Assembly: GCA_030637515.1 (NCBI GenBank)
Contig: DAOWGM010000008.1
Coordinates: forward strand, 18,149-82,148
Source of the DNA: Bacteroidales bacterium
Lineage (GTDB): Bacteria; Bacteroidota; Bacteroidia; Bacteroidales; UBA12077
DNA length: 64,000 bases
Reading direction: 5' to 3'
The notes under the pieces are model-generated. The model was given only the letters and a program-made list of their open reading frames with translations. It was not told the DNA's origin and did not search any database. The position numbers were made by a program, and so were the translations under genes. This document shows positions 33,634 to 42,544 of this stretch, in pieces. Positions within the stretch are counted from its first letter, which is position 1. The number at the start of each line of letters is the position of its first letter.

Positions 33634-34980
33634 TTATTTAAGCATTATTTTCTGCACATAAGCTTCATTTAAATATTCAACCTGAATAAAATAAAAACCC
33701 TTAGGTAAATGTTCCACATTAAAAGTGAAAAAAGAGCTGTTTACCTCATTAAACTCTAAAACCTTTTCCCCAATAAGATTATATACAACAATACTATTTA
33801 TTGATGTTCCATTCTCAAGATCAACATTAATTTCTTCTTTAGCCGGATTAGGATAAATTTTAATTTCTGCATTTGACGATATCGGGCTTAAGCCTGTTAC
33901 ATTTTCAACATTTACACTTATTGTTGCATTGGAAGTTGACAAACCATCGCTTACCTCAACGATAAGATCGAAGATTGTTATAACATCATAATTTAGTGCG
34001 CTTGTATTATTTACAGTTAAGATTCCACTTGAAGCACCTATTGCAAAGGCATCATCAGTATTTCCAGATAAAATACTAAATGTTATATCATTGTAATCAG
34101 AATCAGTTGCTATGATTGTATCAACCACGGTACCTGAAGCACTATTTTCTGCTATAGTAAATTCCTGATCTTCTATTACAGGAGCTGTATTTTCAATATT
34201 GTACATAATATTTACAAACTCGGGATGATCAATAAAAGGATTTCTATTATCCTGAATTGCATAAATAGCATCATTTCTGTCCAATTCCTTTTGGCTCACA
34301 GGATCGTCGGCATGCCATTCAATCAACATATCCAGAGCCCAATCTTCAAAACACTGATCGCTACTCCCATCTAACATTCCACTGCCTGGCCATGAAGAAA
34401 TTACATCTTCATATCTTGTTGCCATATAAATATAATTTCTTGCAAAATCTCCTTTATACTCATCGATTGGTTCAAAAACAGTTCCTGAAAATGATCCGTA
34501 AGTGTTTGGCCCAATTTTGCTTCCGTTAATGAGTGTTTGAGTTGGTGAAGAAACTTCTCCATATTCCAAATTTCCTCTTTGGCCATTTACATATTTATCG
34601 GTAGGCATAATATGAAATATATCTGTAGTCATTGGTGAAGCATCACTAAACCAGCTCTTGGGAAATGAATGTTCCCGATTATAAAACTCACATTCCGACG
34701 AACCTCCTGAGCCAGAATCCTGATCATCACCAAGTGTAAAATTACAATCTGAATATGTATCCCAAACCTTACCATCGGCACGAACATCTGTTGTGTAAAA
34801 TGCATTCCAAACCCCAGGAGTATATGAAACTGAAGTATGTCCTTTAATTATATTATACAATGCTGTTTTTAATTCGTATCCTTCTTTTCCGTCAGCAGTA
34901 TCATAATATCCGTCGGGTATTTCGGCAAAAAGAGATTGAAAAAATAATCCTACAATAGCTATAAGTAAAAATCGTTTCAT
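33634..34980 (-). CDS. Secreted endonuclease I family protein with cadherin-like and T9SS domains
   Basis: The protein has 448 residues with a signal peptide (1-19). The endonuclease I domain spans about 25-260 and contains the catalytic NREHSFPKSWF and the metal-binding Asn region GQRGNLEYGEV. A cadherin-like beta domain (about 270-360, FDLIVEVSDGLSTSNATISV) and a type IX sorting domain (IKIYPNPAKEEINVDL to the end) follow. It likely acts outside the cell in nucleic-acid degradation or phosphate scavenging. It is monocistronic. Confidence 0.92.
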   Translation of the reverse strand: MKRFLLIAIVGLFFQSLFAEIPDGYYDTADGKEGYELKTALYNIIKGHTSVSYTPGVWNAFYTTDVRADGKVWDTYSDCNFTLGDDQDSGSGGSSECEFYNREHSFPKSWFSDASPMTTDIFHIMPTDKYVNGQRGNLEYGEVSSPTQTLINGSKIGPNTYGSFSGTVFEPIDEYKGDFARNYIYMATRYEDVISSWPGSGMLDGSSDQCFEDWALDMLIEWHADDPVSQKELDRNDAIYAIQDNRNPFIDHPEFVNIMYNIENTAPVIEDQEFTIAENSASGTVVDTIIATDSDYNDITFSILSGNTDDAFAIGASSGILTVNNTSALNYDVITIFDLIVEVSDGLSTSNATISVNVENVTGLSPISSNAEIKIYPNPAKEEINVDLENGTSINSIVVYNLIGEKVLEFNEVNSSFFTFNVEHLPKGFYFIQVEYLNEAYVQKIMLK

Positions 34981-35117
34981 AATATTTATTTAAAATGGTT
35001 TGGTCTCAGTTTATTCGAAAAAAAGGAATGTAAGGTTACAAAATTTTATCTGAATCAATCTTTATATTAAATGTATTTATTTACATTCGTTAAATATTCT
35101 TAAATCAATTTAATTAT

Positions 35118-35570
35118 ATGAGAGCAGTCATTCAAAGAGTTAGCAAGGCTTCTGTTAGCATAAACAATAAAATTAAATCGTCGATTAAAACTGGTTTGTT
35201 AATACTGGTTGGAATAGAAAATACTGATAACTCTGATGATATTGAATGGTTAAGCAATAAAATTACACAACTTCGGATTTTTGATGATCAAGAAGGAGTA
35301 ATGAACTTATCAATAAAAGAAATTGATGGAGAAATCCTTGCCATAAGTCAATTTACACTTCATGCTAAAACAAAAAAGGGAAACAGACCTTCTTATATTC
35401 ATGCAGCAAAACCTGAAGTTTCTATTCCAATTTACAATCAATTAATTGAACAATTAGGTCGTGATTTAGGTAAGGAAATTAAAACAGGTGAATTTGGAGC
35501 ATATATGAATGTTGCTTTGGAAAACGACGGTCCTGTTACAATCATTATTGATACAAAAAACAAAACATAA
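35118..35570 (+). CDS. dtd: D-aminoacyl-tRNA deacylase
   Basis: This 150-residue protein fits DTD in length and motifs: MRAVIQRVSKASV at the start, the catalytic SQFTL (about 77-81) and NDGPVT near the end. DTD removes D-amino acids mischarged on tRNA. It is followed one base later by the MFS exporter gene, so the two are coupled in translation. Confidence 0.95.
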   Translation: MRAVIQRVSKASVSINNKIKSSIKTGLLILVGIENTDNSDDIEWLSNKITQLRIFDDQEGVMNLSIKEIDGEILAISQFTLHAKTKKGNRPSYIHAAKPEVSIPIYNQLIEQLGRDLGKEIKTGEFGAYMNVALENDGPVTIIIDTKNKT

Positions 35571-35571
35571 T

Positions 35572-36951
35572 ATGTTATCTGTAAAAGAGAAATCACTTGA
35601 AAGAGCAACTCTAATTGTTACCTCATTTGCTGCTTTTGTAACTCCTTTTATTGGTTCTGCAACAAATATAGCATTGCCAGCTATTGGAAAAGAATTCTCT
35701 GCAAATGCAGTAATGTTAAGCTGGGTTGCGACTTCATTTATTTTGTCGGCTGCTGTGTTTTTAGCTCCATTTGGTCGCCTGGCAGATATTGTTGGACGCA
35801 AAAAAATATTTAACATTGGTTTAATCATTTTTACTATTGCTTCGTTCTTTTGTGCATTTTCACCCAATATTGAAATTCTTATTTTTGGTAGAGTTGTTCA
35901 GGGTTTGGGTGGTGCTTTAATTTTTGGAACAGCTATGGCAATTGTAACTTCTGTTTTTCCACGCGAAAGAAGAGGAAAAGCCTTGGGAATTGTTGTCGCT
36001 TCTGTTTATACTGGCTTAACACTCGGTCCTTTTATAGGAGGCTTTTTAACAAAAAACTGGGGCTGGGAAGGAATATTCCTATTTACCGTTCCTCTTGGAA
36101 TAATCTCTGTTGTCTTAAGTTTTATATACCTTAAGGAAGAATGGGCTGATGCTAAAGGTGAAAAGTTTGATTGGAAAGGCTCCATTATTTACGGTTTGGC
36201 AATTATTTCTTTAATGTATGGATTTGGCAAACTTCCAGAATTTACCGGCTTTTTATATACGCTGGCAGGAACTTTAGGAATTATTCTTTTTGTTTATTTC
36301 GAGAAAAGGCAAGAGTTTCCAGTTATAAATATTCAGTTATTCCAGAACAACCGGGTTTTTGCATTTTCAAATTACGCTGCTTTAATTAATTACAGCGCAA
36401 CATTTGCTATAGGTTTTTTATTGAGTCTTTACTTACAATATATCAAGGGATTGGATCCTCAGGAAGCAGGACAAATACTTGTAATTCAGCCAATATTAAT
36501 GGCTGTTTTCTCGCCAATTACCGGGAGATTATCAGATAAAATTGATGCCGGAAAGGTAGCTTCTGTTGGTATGGCAATGATTTCTGCCGGATTATTTGTT
36601 ATTGCGTTTATCGGACCCAATTCCAGTATTTGGTTTATTATTCCAATACTGGTTGTTTTTGGAATTGGTTATGCCCTGTTTTCATCTCCGAATTCAAATG
36701 CAATTATGAGTTCTGTTGAAAAGAAATATTATGGAATTGCATCTGGAACTGTTGGCACAATGAGATTAGTGGGGCAAATGTCGAGTATGGGAATTGCCAT
36801 GATGATTTTCTCCATATTTATTGGAAAAGTAGAAATAAACCCTTCGAACTATCCTGAATTTATTCAGAGCATACGAACCGCATTTTTGATATTTGCAGTA
36901 CTATGCTTTATTGGAATATTTTTCTCATTAGCACGTGGGAAATCAAAGTAG
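35572..36951 (+). CDS. MFS drug/proton exporter (DHA2, EmrB/QacA-like)
   Basis: The protein has 459 residues from the ATG at 35572, one base after the dtd stop. An earlier in-frame start at 35509 lies within dtd and is rejected. It has about 14 membrane helices, with motif A GRLADIVGRKK (about 64-74) and a mid-sequence motif GIVVASVYTGLTLGPFIGG, as in the 14-helix DHA2 branch. It probably exports toxic organic compounds; the substrate cannot be told. No regulator lies nearby. Confidence 0.88.
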   Translation: MLSVKEKSLERATLIVTSFAAFVTPFIGSATNIALPAIGKEFSANAVMLSWVATSFILSAAVFLAPFGRLADIVGRKKIFNIGLIIFTIASFFCAFSPNIEILIFGRVVQGLGGALIFGTAMAIVTSVFPRERRGKALGIVVASVYTGLTLGPFIGGFLTKNWGWEGIFLFTVPLGIISVVLSFIYLKEEWADAKGEKFDWKGSIIYGLAIISLMYGFGKLPEFTGFLYTLAGTLGIILFVYFEKRQEFPVINIQLFQNNRVFAFSNYAALINYSATFAIGFLLSLYLQYIKGLDPQEAGQILVIQPILMAVFSPITGRLSDKIDAGKVASVGMAMISAGLFVIAFIGPNSSIWFIIPILVVFGIGYALFSSPNSNAIMSSVEKKYYGIASGTVGTMRLVGQMSSMGIAMMIFSIFIGKVEINPSNYPEFIQSIRTAFLIFAVLCFIGIFFSLARGKSK

Positions 36952-36992
36952 CTTTAAGCTGTTTGCTTTTAGCCTTTAGTAAAACCATAAGT

Positions 36993-37461
36993 GTCCCCCT
37001 TGAGGGGGATTAGGGGGTGGAATATTTAACAAAAAAATTATGAAAAAGGCATTGCCAGAGAACAATTACTGCTACAATAAGAAATTACAATCTCTTGCTC
37101 GCGAGTTACGTAATTCAATGACAAAAGCTGAAAGCTGTTTATGGAAGTATGCACTTAAAGCAAATAAAATGAGTGGATATCAATTTACCAGACAACGTCC
37201 AGTATTAGATTACATTGCTGATTTTATGTGTAAAGAGCTAATGCTGATTATTGAGGTTGATGGAATTAGCCATAAATTTGATTCTATTGAGAAAAAAGAT
37301 AAGTTTAGACAAACAAACTTAGAACAAATAGGTTTTGATGTTATACGATTTAAGGATGAAGAAATCCTGAATAATATTGGAGATGTAATTAATACTATTG
37401 AAACTTTCATTAAACAACGGGAGGTATAGTCCACCCCCTTTTATTCCCCCTCAAGGGGGAT
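36993..37461. mobile_element. DUF559 endonuclease cassette framed by inverted repeats
   Basis: A 28-32 bp inverted repeat (left about 36994-37021, right about 37430-37461) exactly frames one small gene. Each arm contains CCCCCTTGAGGGGGA followed by GGGGGTGGA, and the right arm begins at the base after the gene's stop codon. The segment is about 470 bases and sits between two unrelated genes. A similar G/C-run palindrome is at 46401-46433. The tight fit suggests a unit that moves as a whole, but no target-site duplication is evident to me and mobility is inferred. Confidence 0.55.
37040..37429 (+). CDS. DUF559 (Vsr/PDDEXK-like) endonuclease domain protein
   Basis: The protein has 129 residues. 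The domain pattern is LARELRNSMTKAESCLWKYA then GYQFTRQRPVLDYIADFMC, LMLIIEVDGISHKFD and GFDVIRFKDEEILNNI. The D and the E-x-D of the PDDEXK-type active site are present (DYIADF, IIEVDG), with His/Lys nearby. Proteins of this family are related to Vsr repair endonucleases and occur in many scattered copies in Bacteroidota. The gene fills an inverted-repeat-bounded cassette and has no clear promoter of its own. Confidence 0.85.
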   Translation: MKKALPENNYCYNKKLQSLARELRNSMTKAESCLWKYALKANKMSGYQFTRQRPVLDYIADFMCKELMLIIEVDGISHKFDSIEKKDKFRQTNLEQIGFDVIRFKDEEILNNIGDVINTIETFIKQREV

Positions 37462-37486
37462 ACATATAGATACAAAATAAGAAATA

Positions 37487-37813
37487 ATGACACTACAAAA
37501 AGCACAAAAATTAGTAGATCAGTGGATTAAAAAATATGGTGTTCGATATTTTAACGAACTAACTAATATGGTATTACTTACCGAAGAAGTTGGTGAACTT
37601 GCACGTATTATTGCTCGTAAATATGGTGAGCAGTCATTTAAGGAAAGTGATAAAGAAAAAAACCTCGAAGAAGAAATGGCTGACATACTTTTCGTACTAA
37701 TTTGTCTTGCGAATCAAACCGGTGTAGATTTAACAGAAGCCTTAGAAAAAAGTCTGAAAAAGAAAACTGATCGCGATAGCGATCGTCACTTAAATAACGA
37801 AAAGCTTCAGTAG
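37487..37813 (+). CDS. MazG-like nucleotide pyrophosphohydrolase
   Basis: The protein has 108 residues, the single-domain MazG type. The metal-binding Glu residues occur in LTEEVGELARII (about 28-39) and EEEMADILF (about 64-72), the EExxE/ExxD pattern that holds magnesium. It likely hydrolyses non-canonical or excess NTPs. It lies 25 bases after the DUF559 cassette, with which it shares no evident function. The 185 bases downstream show nothing that I can name. Confidence 0.88.
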   Translation: MTLQKAQKLVDQWIKKYGVRYFNELTNMVLLTEEVGELARIIARKYGEQSFKESDKEKNLEEEMADILFVLICLANQTGVDLTEALEKSLKKKTDRDSDRHLNNEKLQ

Positions 37814-37998
37814 AATAATTTTTTTCTGTTTTTTTTCAAAAAACTGCAGTTTACTTCTGATTTTTTCTTTCAAATTTGTAATTTGTAATTCTTTGCTAAT
37901 TATTGATTATTTTTGTTTTTCCGATTTATATACTAACTCATTTGCATATTAATTGCGTTATTAATTCACAAAAAATTCTTTTTTAAACGAAAGGGAAA

Positions 37999-38946
37999 AT
38001 GATGCCAACACAGATAAAACGAACCCCATTAGTTGAATTTCCAAAAGACGAAATGTTAAAGCTTATCAAAAGCTTCAGTCCTGAAAGGATTGCAACATTT
38101 CTTGATGTTACCGATTTAAAAGCAGATACTTTAGGTCCAAAGCTTGATAAAATGGCTGATTGGGCAATATCATTAAAATGTGCCTCGGTTTGTGTAAATC
38201 CGGTAGAAGTAGACCGATTACCTCTACTTTTAAAAGGTTCCGGAGTTGCAGAAACGTATGTTATGGATTTTCCTTTAGGCAAGGTTGATATTGACCTAAA
38301 AGCTCGCATGACTGAAGATACTGTTCAGAAAAGTCGAAAACTTCGAGGCGAAGGAAAAGGTCATATTGATATAGACATTGTAATAAATGTTGGACGATTC
38401 AAAGCAGATCACAAATATGCTCTTGAAGAAATAAACGCCATGTGCGATGCTGCTGAAGGAGAAGTTGTAAAAGTAATTGTTCGAAGCTCAGAGCTAACCG
38501 AAGAAGAACTTGTTATTGTTAGCGAGATTGTTGGAGAATCAAAAGCGAAATTTATTAAAAACTCAACCGGGATGGATGCTTACGGTGCTATGCCGGAACA
38601 TATGAGAGTAATGCGCGAAGTAATCGGAAACAACAAAGGTGTAAAAGCCGCAGGAGGTATTTCTGATGCAATGACATCGATGAGATTAATTTATGCAGGT
38701 GCACCTGATGAATCAACGCAAAACCCTGATCTTTTCAGAATCGGAACAAGCGGACCATTAAATATTGTTTCATCAATGGGTTGGTTATTACACAATTCTG
38801 AGGACTGGTTAGATGCAGGAATAATTCCATGTAAAGTTTGCCCTTTTAATTTTACATCGAAACTTCGCCCTGAATTAAGAATTCTAAGCCAAAACAGATG
38901 TAAAGAATGTATCCATAATCATTACAGAAAAAATAAAGATTTTTAA
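37999..38946 (+). CDS. deoC: Deoxyribose-phosphate aldolase with Cys-rich C-terminal extension
   Basis: DeoC splits 2-deoxyribose-5-phosphate to acetaldehyde and glyceraldehyde-3-phosphate. The Schiff-base Lys lies in KFIKNSTGMDAYG (about 190), with GVKAAGGI supplying the second Lys and HIDIDIVINVGRFK the Asp. At 315 residues it is longer than typical 220-260 residue enzymes. The extra length includes an N-terminal lead and a tail with CKVC and CKECIHNH (about 276-307), which could bind zinc or an Fe-S cluster. The start may be 37999 or the next codon, 38002. It is followed by an aldehyde:ferredoxin oxidoreductase gene after 63 bases, a functional match. Confidence 0.85.
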   Translation: MMPTQIKRTPLVEFPKDEMLKLIKSFSPERIATFLDVTDLKADTLGPKLDKMADWAISLKCASVCVNPVEVDRLPLLLKGSGVAETYVMDFPLGKVDIDLKARMTEDTVQKSRKLRGEGKGHIDIDIVINVGRFKADHKYALEEINAMCDAAEGEVVKVIVRSSELTEEELVIVSEIVGESKAKFIKNSTGMDAYGAMPEHMRVMREVIGNNKGVKAAGGISDAMTSMRLIYAGAPDESTQNPDLFRIGTSGPLNIVSSMGWLLHNSEDWLDAGIIPCKVCPFNFTSKLRPELRILSQNRCKECIHNHYRKNKDF

Positions 38947-39009
38947 TCTTATAAATTTCTGCAATTAAACAGCTTACATTACACTAATTACAAAAAACAT
39001 TCAAACATA

Positions 39010-40854
39010 ATGAAAACAATAAACGGCGGATATCATAATAAACTACTCAGAATAAATCTAACTGATCACAGTTATAAGATTGAAGAAATTTCCGAAGATA
39101 TTTTACAAAAATACATTGGTGGCAGAGGTCTAGGTGTAAAATTGCTATTTGATGAACTTCCAGTAAATACAGATCCTTTAAGCCCAGAAAATAAATTATT
39201 ATTTGTAACAGCACCGTTGCATGGAAGTAATGCTGCTACGGCAAGTCGTTTCTCTGTTGTGTGCAAATCTCCATTAACAGGAGGAATTGGCGAAACTAAT
39301 TCAGGTGGACATTTTGGTGTTGATTTTAAAAATACTGGTTACGACGTTTTGATTTTCGAAGGAAAATCAGAAAAACCATGCTATATCTTCTTAAACGGAG
39401 ATAATGTTGAAATAAGAGACGCTCAAAAACTTTGGGGTAAAACTTCCGACGTTACTACCGATCTTTTATATGAAGAAACAGATCCAAAAGCAGGTGTTGC
39501 GTGTATTGGACCAGCTGGAGAACGCGGTTCATTAATTTCTACAATTGTAAATGAAAAAGGACATCATTCAGGAAGAACAGGAGTTGGTGCTGTTATGGGT
39601 TCTAAAAATCTAAAAGCAATTGTTGCAAAAGGCTCAAAAAACACTCCATATAAGGATGAAGAAGGACTTAAAAATGCCAAAAAACAATGGCAAACTTTTA
39701 TTGGTGAAGCACCATTAACAAAAAATGCATTAAAGGAATACGGAACTCCTGCTTTAGTTAATATCATTAACGACAGAGGTGGTTTCCCAACAAAAAACTT
39801 TCAAGAAGGACATTTTGCTAATGCAGAATCGATATCCGGCGAAACAATAAAAGAGTTGTACTATGTTCGAAGTCAACCATGTAAGGCTTGCCCAATTGGT
39901 TGCGCTCACTTAACAAGAACTCCTGACAGAGAAGGAAAAGGACCTGAGTTTGAAACTGTATGGTCGCTCGGAGCAGCATGTTTTGTTCATGATTTAGAAA
40001 TAATTACCAATGCAAATTATAATTGCAATGAGTATGGAATAGATACAATTTCTGTTGGCAGTACTATTGCCTGTGCAATGGAGCTTTCTGAAAAAGGTTA
40101 TTTCGATGAAGAAACATATGAATTAATAAGAAAAGATCTTGGTCGCGATTTGAAATTTGGCGATGCAGAAGCTATGTTAAAACTTACCGAACTTGCCGGT
40201 AAGTGCGAAGGTTTTGGTAAACTTCTTGCAATGGGAAGTTTACGACTCGCAGAAAAATTCGGACATCCAGAACTTGCAATGCAAGTAAAAGGATTAGAAC
40301 TTCCTGCTTATGATCCTCGCGGATTTTACGGAATGAGCCTTTCTCTTTCAACCAGCAATCGTGGTGGTTGTCATTTAAAAGCATATTTAGTTTCTACTGA
40401 AGCACTTGCAACACCTTTCGAAATTGACAGATTTTCTGAAGAAGGAAAACCAGGGCTTGCAAAATTATATCAGGATTTAATTGCTACAATTGACTCTATG
40501 GGGGTTTGTATTTTCACAAGCTTTGCATTAAACCCAATACATTATGCTAATATGATGTCTGCGGTAACAGGTGTAAAAATAGATTCGATAGAGTTATTGA
40601 AGATCGGTGAAAGAATTTGGAACCTTGAAAAGCTTTTCAACCTTCGAGAAGGATTAACCAGAAAAGAAGACTCTTTACCAAATAGATTGTTAACTGAAGC
40701 TTTTGAATCAGGTCATTCAAAAGGAATAAAAGTGAATCTTGAACCATTGTTAGATAAGTATTATGCTTTGCGTGACTGGAATAACGAAGGAATTCCGTCT
40801 GAAGAAAAACTAAAAGAACTGGACCTACTAAAAGAAGGTAAAAGTTTCTTGTAA
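39010..40854 (+). CDS. Aldehyde:ferredoxin oxidoreductase family protein (tungsten-type)
   Basis: This 614-residue protein has the full AOR order. The N-terminal cofactor domain contains YIGGRGLGVKLLFDEL and SRFSVVCKSPLTGG. The 4Fe-4S Cys set is CKACPIGC (Cys about 291, 294, 298), with a distal Cys about 500 in MGVCIFTS. AORs use a tungsto-bispterin cofactor to oxidise aldehydes to acids and reduce ferredoxin. Whether it acts on acetaldehyde, glyceraldehyde-3-phosphate or another aldehyde is not visible. The deoC gene before it makes both of those aldehydes. No ferredoxin gene is adjacent. It ends before a terminator. Confidence 0.92.
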   Translation: MKTINGGYHNKLLRINLTDHSYKIEEISEDILQKYIGGRGLGVKLLFDELPVNTDPLSPENKLLFVTAPLHGSNAATASRFSVVCKSPLTGGIGETNSGGHFGVDFKNTGYDVLIFEGKSEKPCYIFLNGDNVEIRDAQKLWGKTSDVTTDLLYEETDPKAGVACIGPAGERGSLISTIVNEKGHHSGRTGVGAVMGSKNLKAIVAKGSKNTPYKDEEGLKNAKKQWQTFIGEAPLTKNALKEYGTPALVNIINDRGGFPTKNFQEGHFANAESISGETIKELYYVRSQPCKACPIGCAHLTRTPDREGKGPEFETVWSLGAACFVHDLEIITNANYNCNEYGIDTISVGSTIACAMELSEKGYFDEETYELIRKDLGRDLKFGDAEAMLKLTELAGKCEGFGKLLAMGSLRLAEKFGHPELAMQVKGLELPAYDPRGFYGMSLSLSTSNRGGCHLKAYLVSTEALATPFEIDRFSEEGKPGLAKLYQDLIATIDSMGVCIFTSFALNPIHYANMMSAVTGVKIDSIELLKIGERIWNLEKLFNLREGLTRKEDSLPNRLLTEAFESGHSKGIKVNLEPLLDKYYALRDWNNEGIPSEEKLKELDLLKEGKSFL

Positions 40855-40872
40855 AAATAATTAGTGCTAATT

Positions 40873-40906
40873 AATAATCCTGCGTATTGATTTATGCAGG
40901 ATTATT
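40873..40906. terminator. Terminator between convergent AOR and polyprenyl synthetase genes
   Basis: AATAATCCTGC and GCAGGATTATT enclose a 12-base loop, followed by T7 on the plus strand. The 3' arm covers the stop codon of the polyprenyl synthetase gene. Confidence 0.8.
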
Positions 40907-41879
40907 TTTTTCTTTCAACCACATATTCTACCAGTGATGACAAAGCTGCTTTTGATTCACTTTCAGGGATTTCAGATAGAATATCTAATGCTTTACTTTT
41001 ATATTCAAGCATTATTTCTGTAGTATAATCCAATCCGCCGTTTTCAATTACAAAATCGATAACTTCTTGTACTTTCTTTTTATTCTTATTTTGTCGTTTT
41101 ACAATACTCAAAATACGTTTCTGATCAGCGGTTGGGGCATTTTTTAATACATGAATAATTGGTAAGGTAAGTTTCTTTTCTTTTATGTCGTTTCCAGAAG
41201 GCTTTCCAATACTTCCGTTGTTCTGATAATCCAATAAATCGTCTTTAATCTGAAATGCCATTCCCACATGTTCGCCAAACAATCTCATTTTCTCAACCAT
41301 TTCGTCATCGGCTCCTGAAGATTTTGCACCACAAGCTGTGCAAGCAGCTATCAATGCAGCTGTTTTCTTACGGATGATATCATAATAAATATCTTCAGTA
41401 ATTTTTAATTTTCGTGATTGCTGAATTTGAAGCAACTCTCCCTCACTCATTTCTTTTACAGCAACCGAAACAATTTTAAGTAATTCGTATTCGTTATTAT
41501 CAACAGCTAAAAGCAAGCCTTTCGATAAAAGATAATCGCCAACTAAAACACTGATTTTAGATTTCCAAAGAGCATTAACGGAAAAGAATCCGCGTCGCTC
41601 GTACGCTTCGTCAATAACATCATCGTGAATTAAAGTTGCTGTATGTAAAAGTTCAATTAAAGCTGCTGCGGTATAAGTAGAATCTCCCACGTCCTCTTTT
41701 AGCATTTTTGAGCTAAGAAATACAAACATCGGGCGCATTTGCTTTCCTTTTCTGCGTAAAATGTACTTCATAATTACATCCAGCAAAGACACTTTTGTTT
41801 GCATTGACGAACGGAAAAACGGTTCAAATTTTTCCATTTCCGGTTTAATCGGAGCTTTTATTTTATCAACTGTCGACAT
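40902..41879 (-). CDS. Trans-polyprenyl diphosphate synthase (IspB-like)
   Basis: The protein has 325 residues. The two Asp-rich motifs of prenyl synthases are intact: IHDDVIDEAYERRG (about 86-99) and KDDLLDYQ (about 210-217), the latter followed by GKPSGNDIKEKKLTLP. Small residues before the first motif suit a long-chain product, and in this phylum such enzymes make the side chain of menaquinone. The product length is not provable from sequence. A promoter candidate lies just upstream. It is monocistronic. Confidence 0.92.
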   Translation of the reverse strand: MSTVDKIKAPIKPEMEKFEPFFRSSMQTKVSLLDVIMKYILRRKGKQMRPMFVFLSSKMLKEDVGDSTYTAAALIELLHTATLIHDDVIDEAYERRGFFSVNALWKSKISVLVGDYLLSKGLLLAVDNNEYELLKIVSVAVKEMSEGELLQIQQSRKLKITEDIYYDIIRKKTAALIAACTACGAKSSGADDEMVEKMRLFGEHVGMAFQIKDDLLDYQNNGSIGKPSGNDIKEKKLTLPIIHVLKNAPTADQKRILSIVKRQNKNKKKVQEVIDFVIENGGLDYTTEIMLEYKSKALDILSEIPESESKAALSSLVEYVVERKK

Positions 41880-41897
41880 ATTTTTTTGTTAATTCTT

Positions 41898-41925
41898 CAA
41901 ATATAGCAATTAATTCCAGTTCAAA
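41898..41925 (-). promoter_or_regulatory. Candidate promoter of polyprenyl synthetase gene
   Basis: On the minus strand TTTG (41925-41922) is followed after 16 bases by TATATTTG (41905-41898), close to the TTTG / TAnnTTTG pattern. Transcription would begin only about 12 bases before the start codon. Confidence 0.5.
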
Positions 41926-42121
41926 AGATTAAGATTATATTAAAATAATTAAACAGCATTTACTGTTATAGGTTCAGTCTAAACCTGATTATATACTATA
42001 TTATAACATATGTAACTCATGTTCATATCTAAATATCGAAATTCCTGATTATTATCATAATTTTAAAATAATATATTTATATATTTGTATTTGTCTAATT
42101 AACCAAAATTTTGAGAAGAAA

Positions 42122-42421
42122 ATGGACTTTAAAGACTTGACAACAGAGCAGTTAGAACAGGCAGCAAACATGCTAAAAGCGATAGCTCATCCTATGAGAA
42201 TTGCTATCTTAGGCTTTTTAGAAGATGGGAAAAAATTAACTGTAACAGAAATTCATGAATTATTAAAAATTGAACAATCAACTACATCGCATCATTTAGG
42301 AATTTTAAAAGATAAAGGCGTATTAAGTTCAAAAAGAGAAGGTAAAAACACATACTATTTTCTGAAACATGCTAACTTAAGCAATATTGTAAATTGTGTA
42401 AGTAAATGTACTTTAGGTTAG
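42122..42421 (+). CDS. ArsR-type winged-helix transcriptional regulator
   Basis: The protein has 99 residues. The HTH region KAIAHPMRIAILGFLEDGKK then LTVTEIHELLKIEQSTTSHH and GILKDKGVLSSKREGKNTYY fits the ArsR fold. Two Cys near the C-terminus (VNCVSKCTLG) could sense a metal or thiol state, but the usual alpha-3 metal site ELCVCD is absent. The targets are not known; the neighbouring queD gene has a separate promoter. TATATTTG at 42080-42087 is a possible -7 box. Confidence 0.85.
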   Translation: MDFKDLTTEQLEQAANMLKAIAHPMRIAILGFLEDGKKLTVTEIHELLKIEQSTTSHHLGILKDKGVLSSKREGKNTYYFLKHANLSNIVNCVSKCTLG

Positions 42422-42443
42422 TACAATCTTAGAATATTTATTA

Positions 42444-42480
42444 AAAACCATTCTATACGCAAATGTATTGGATGGTTTTT
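42444..42480 (+). terminator. Intrinsic terminator with long stem
   Basis: AAAAACCAT ... ATGGTTTTT arms, with an inner ATAC/GTAT pairing, are followed by more T-rich DNA, 23 bases after the ArsR-type gene. Confidence 0.75.
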
Positions 42481-42505
42481 TTATTTTTTTTCAACAATTG
42501 TATTA

Positions 42506-42513
42506 TATCTTTG
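42506..42513 (+). promoter_or_regulatory. -7 box upstream of queD
   Basis: TATCTTTG matches TAnnTTTG 31 bases before the queD ATG. A T-rich stretch lies at the -33 distance. Confidence 0.5.
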
Positions 42514-42544
42514 TATTAAATATTTAATCGCAAACTAATCTGAA

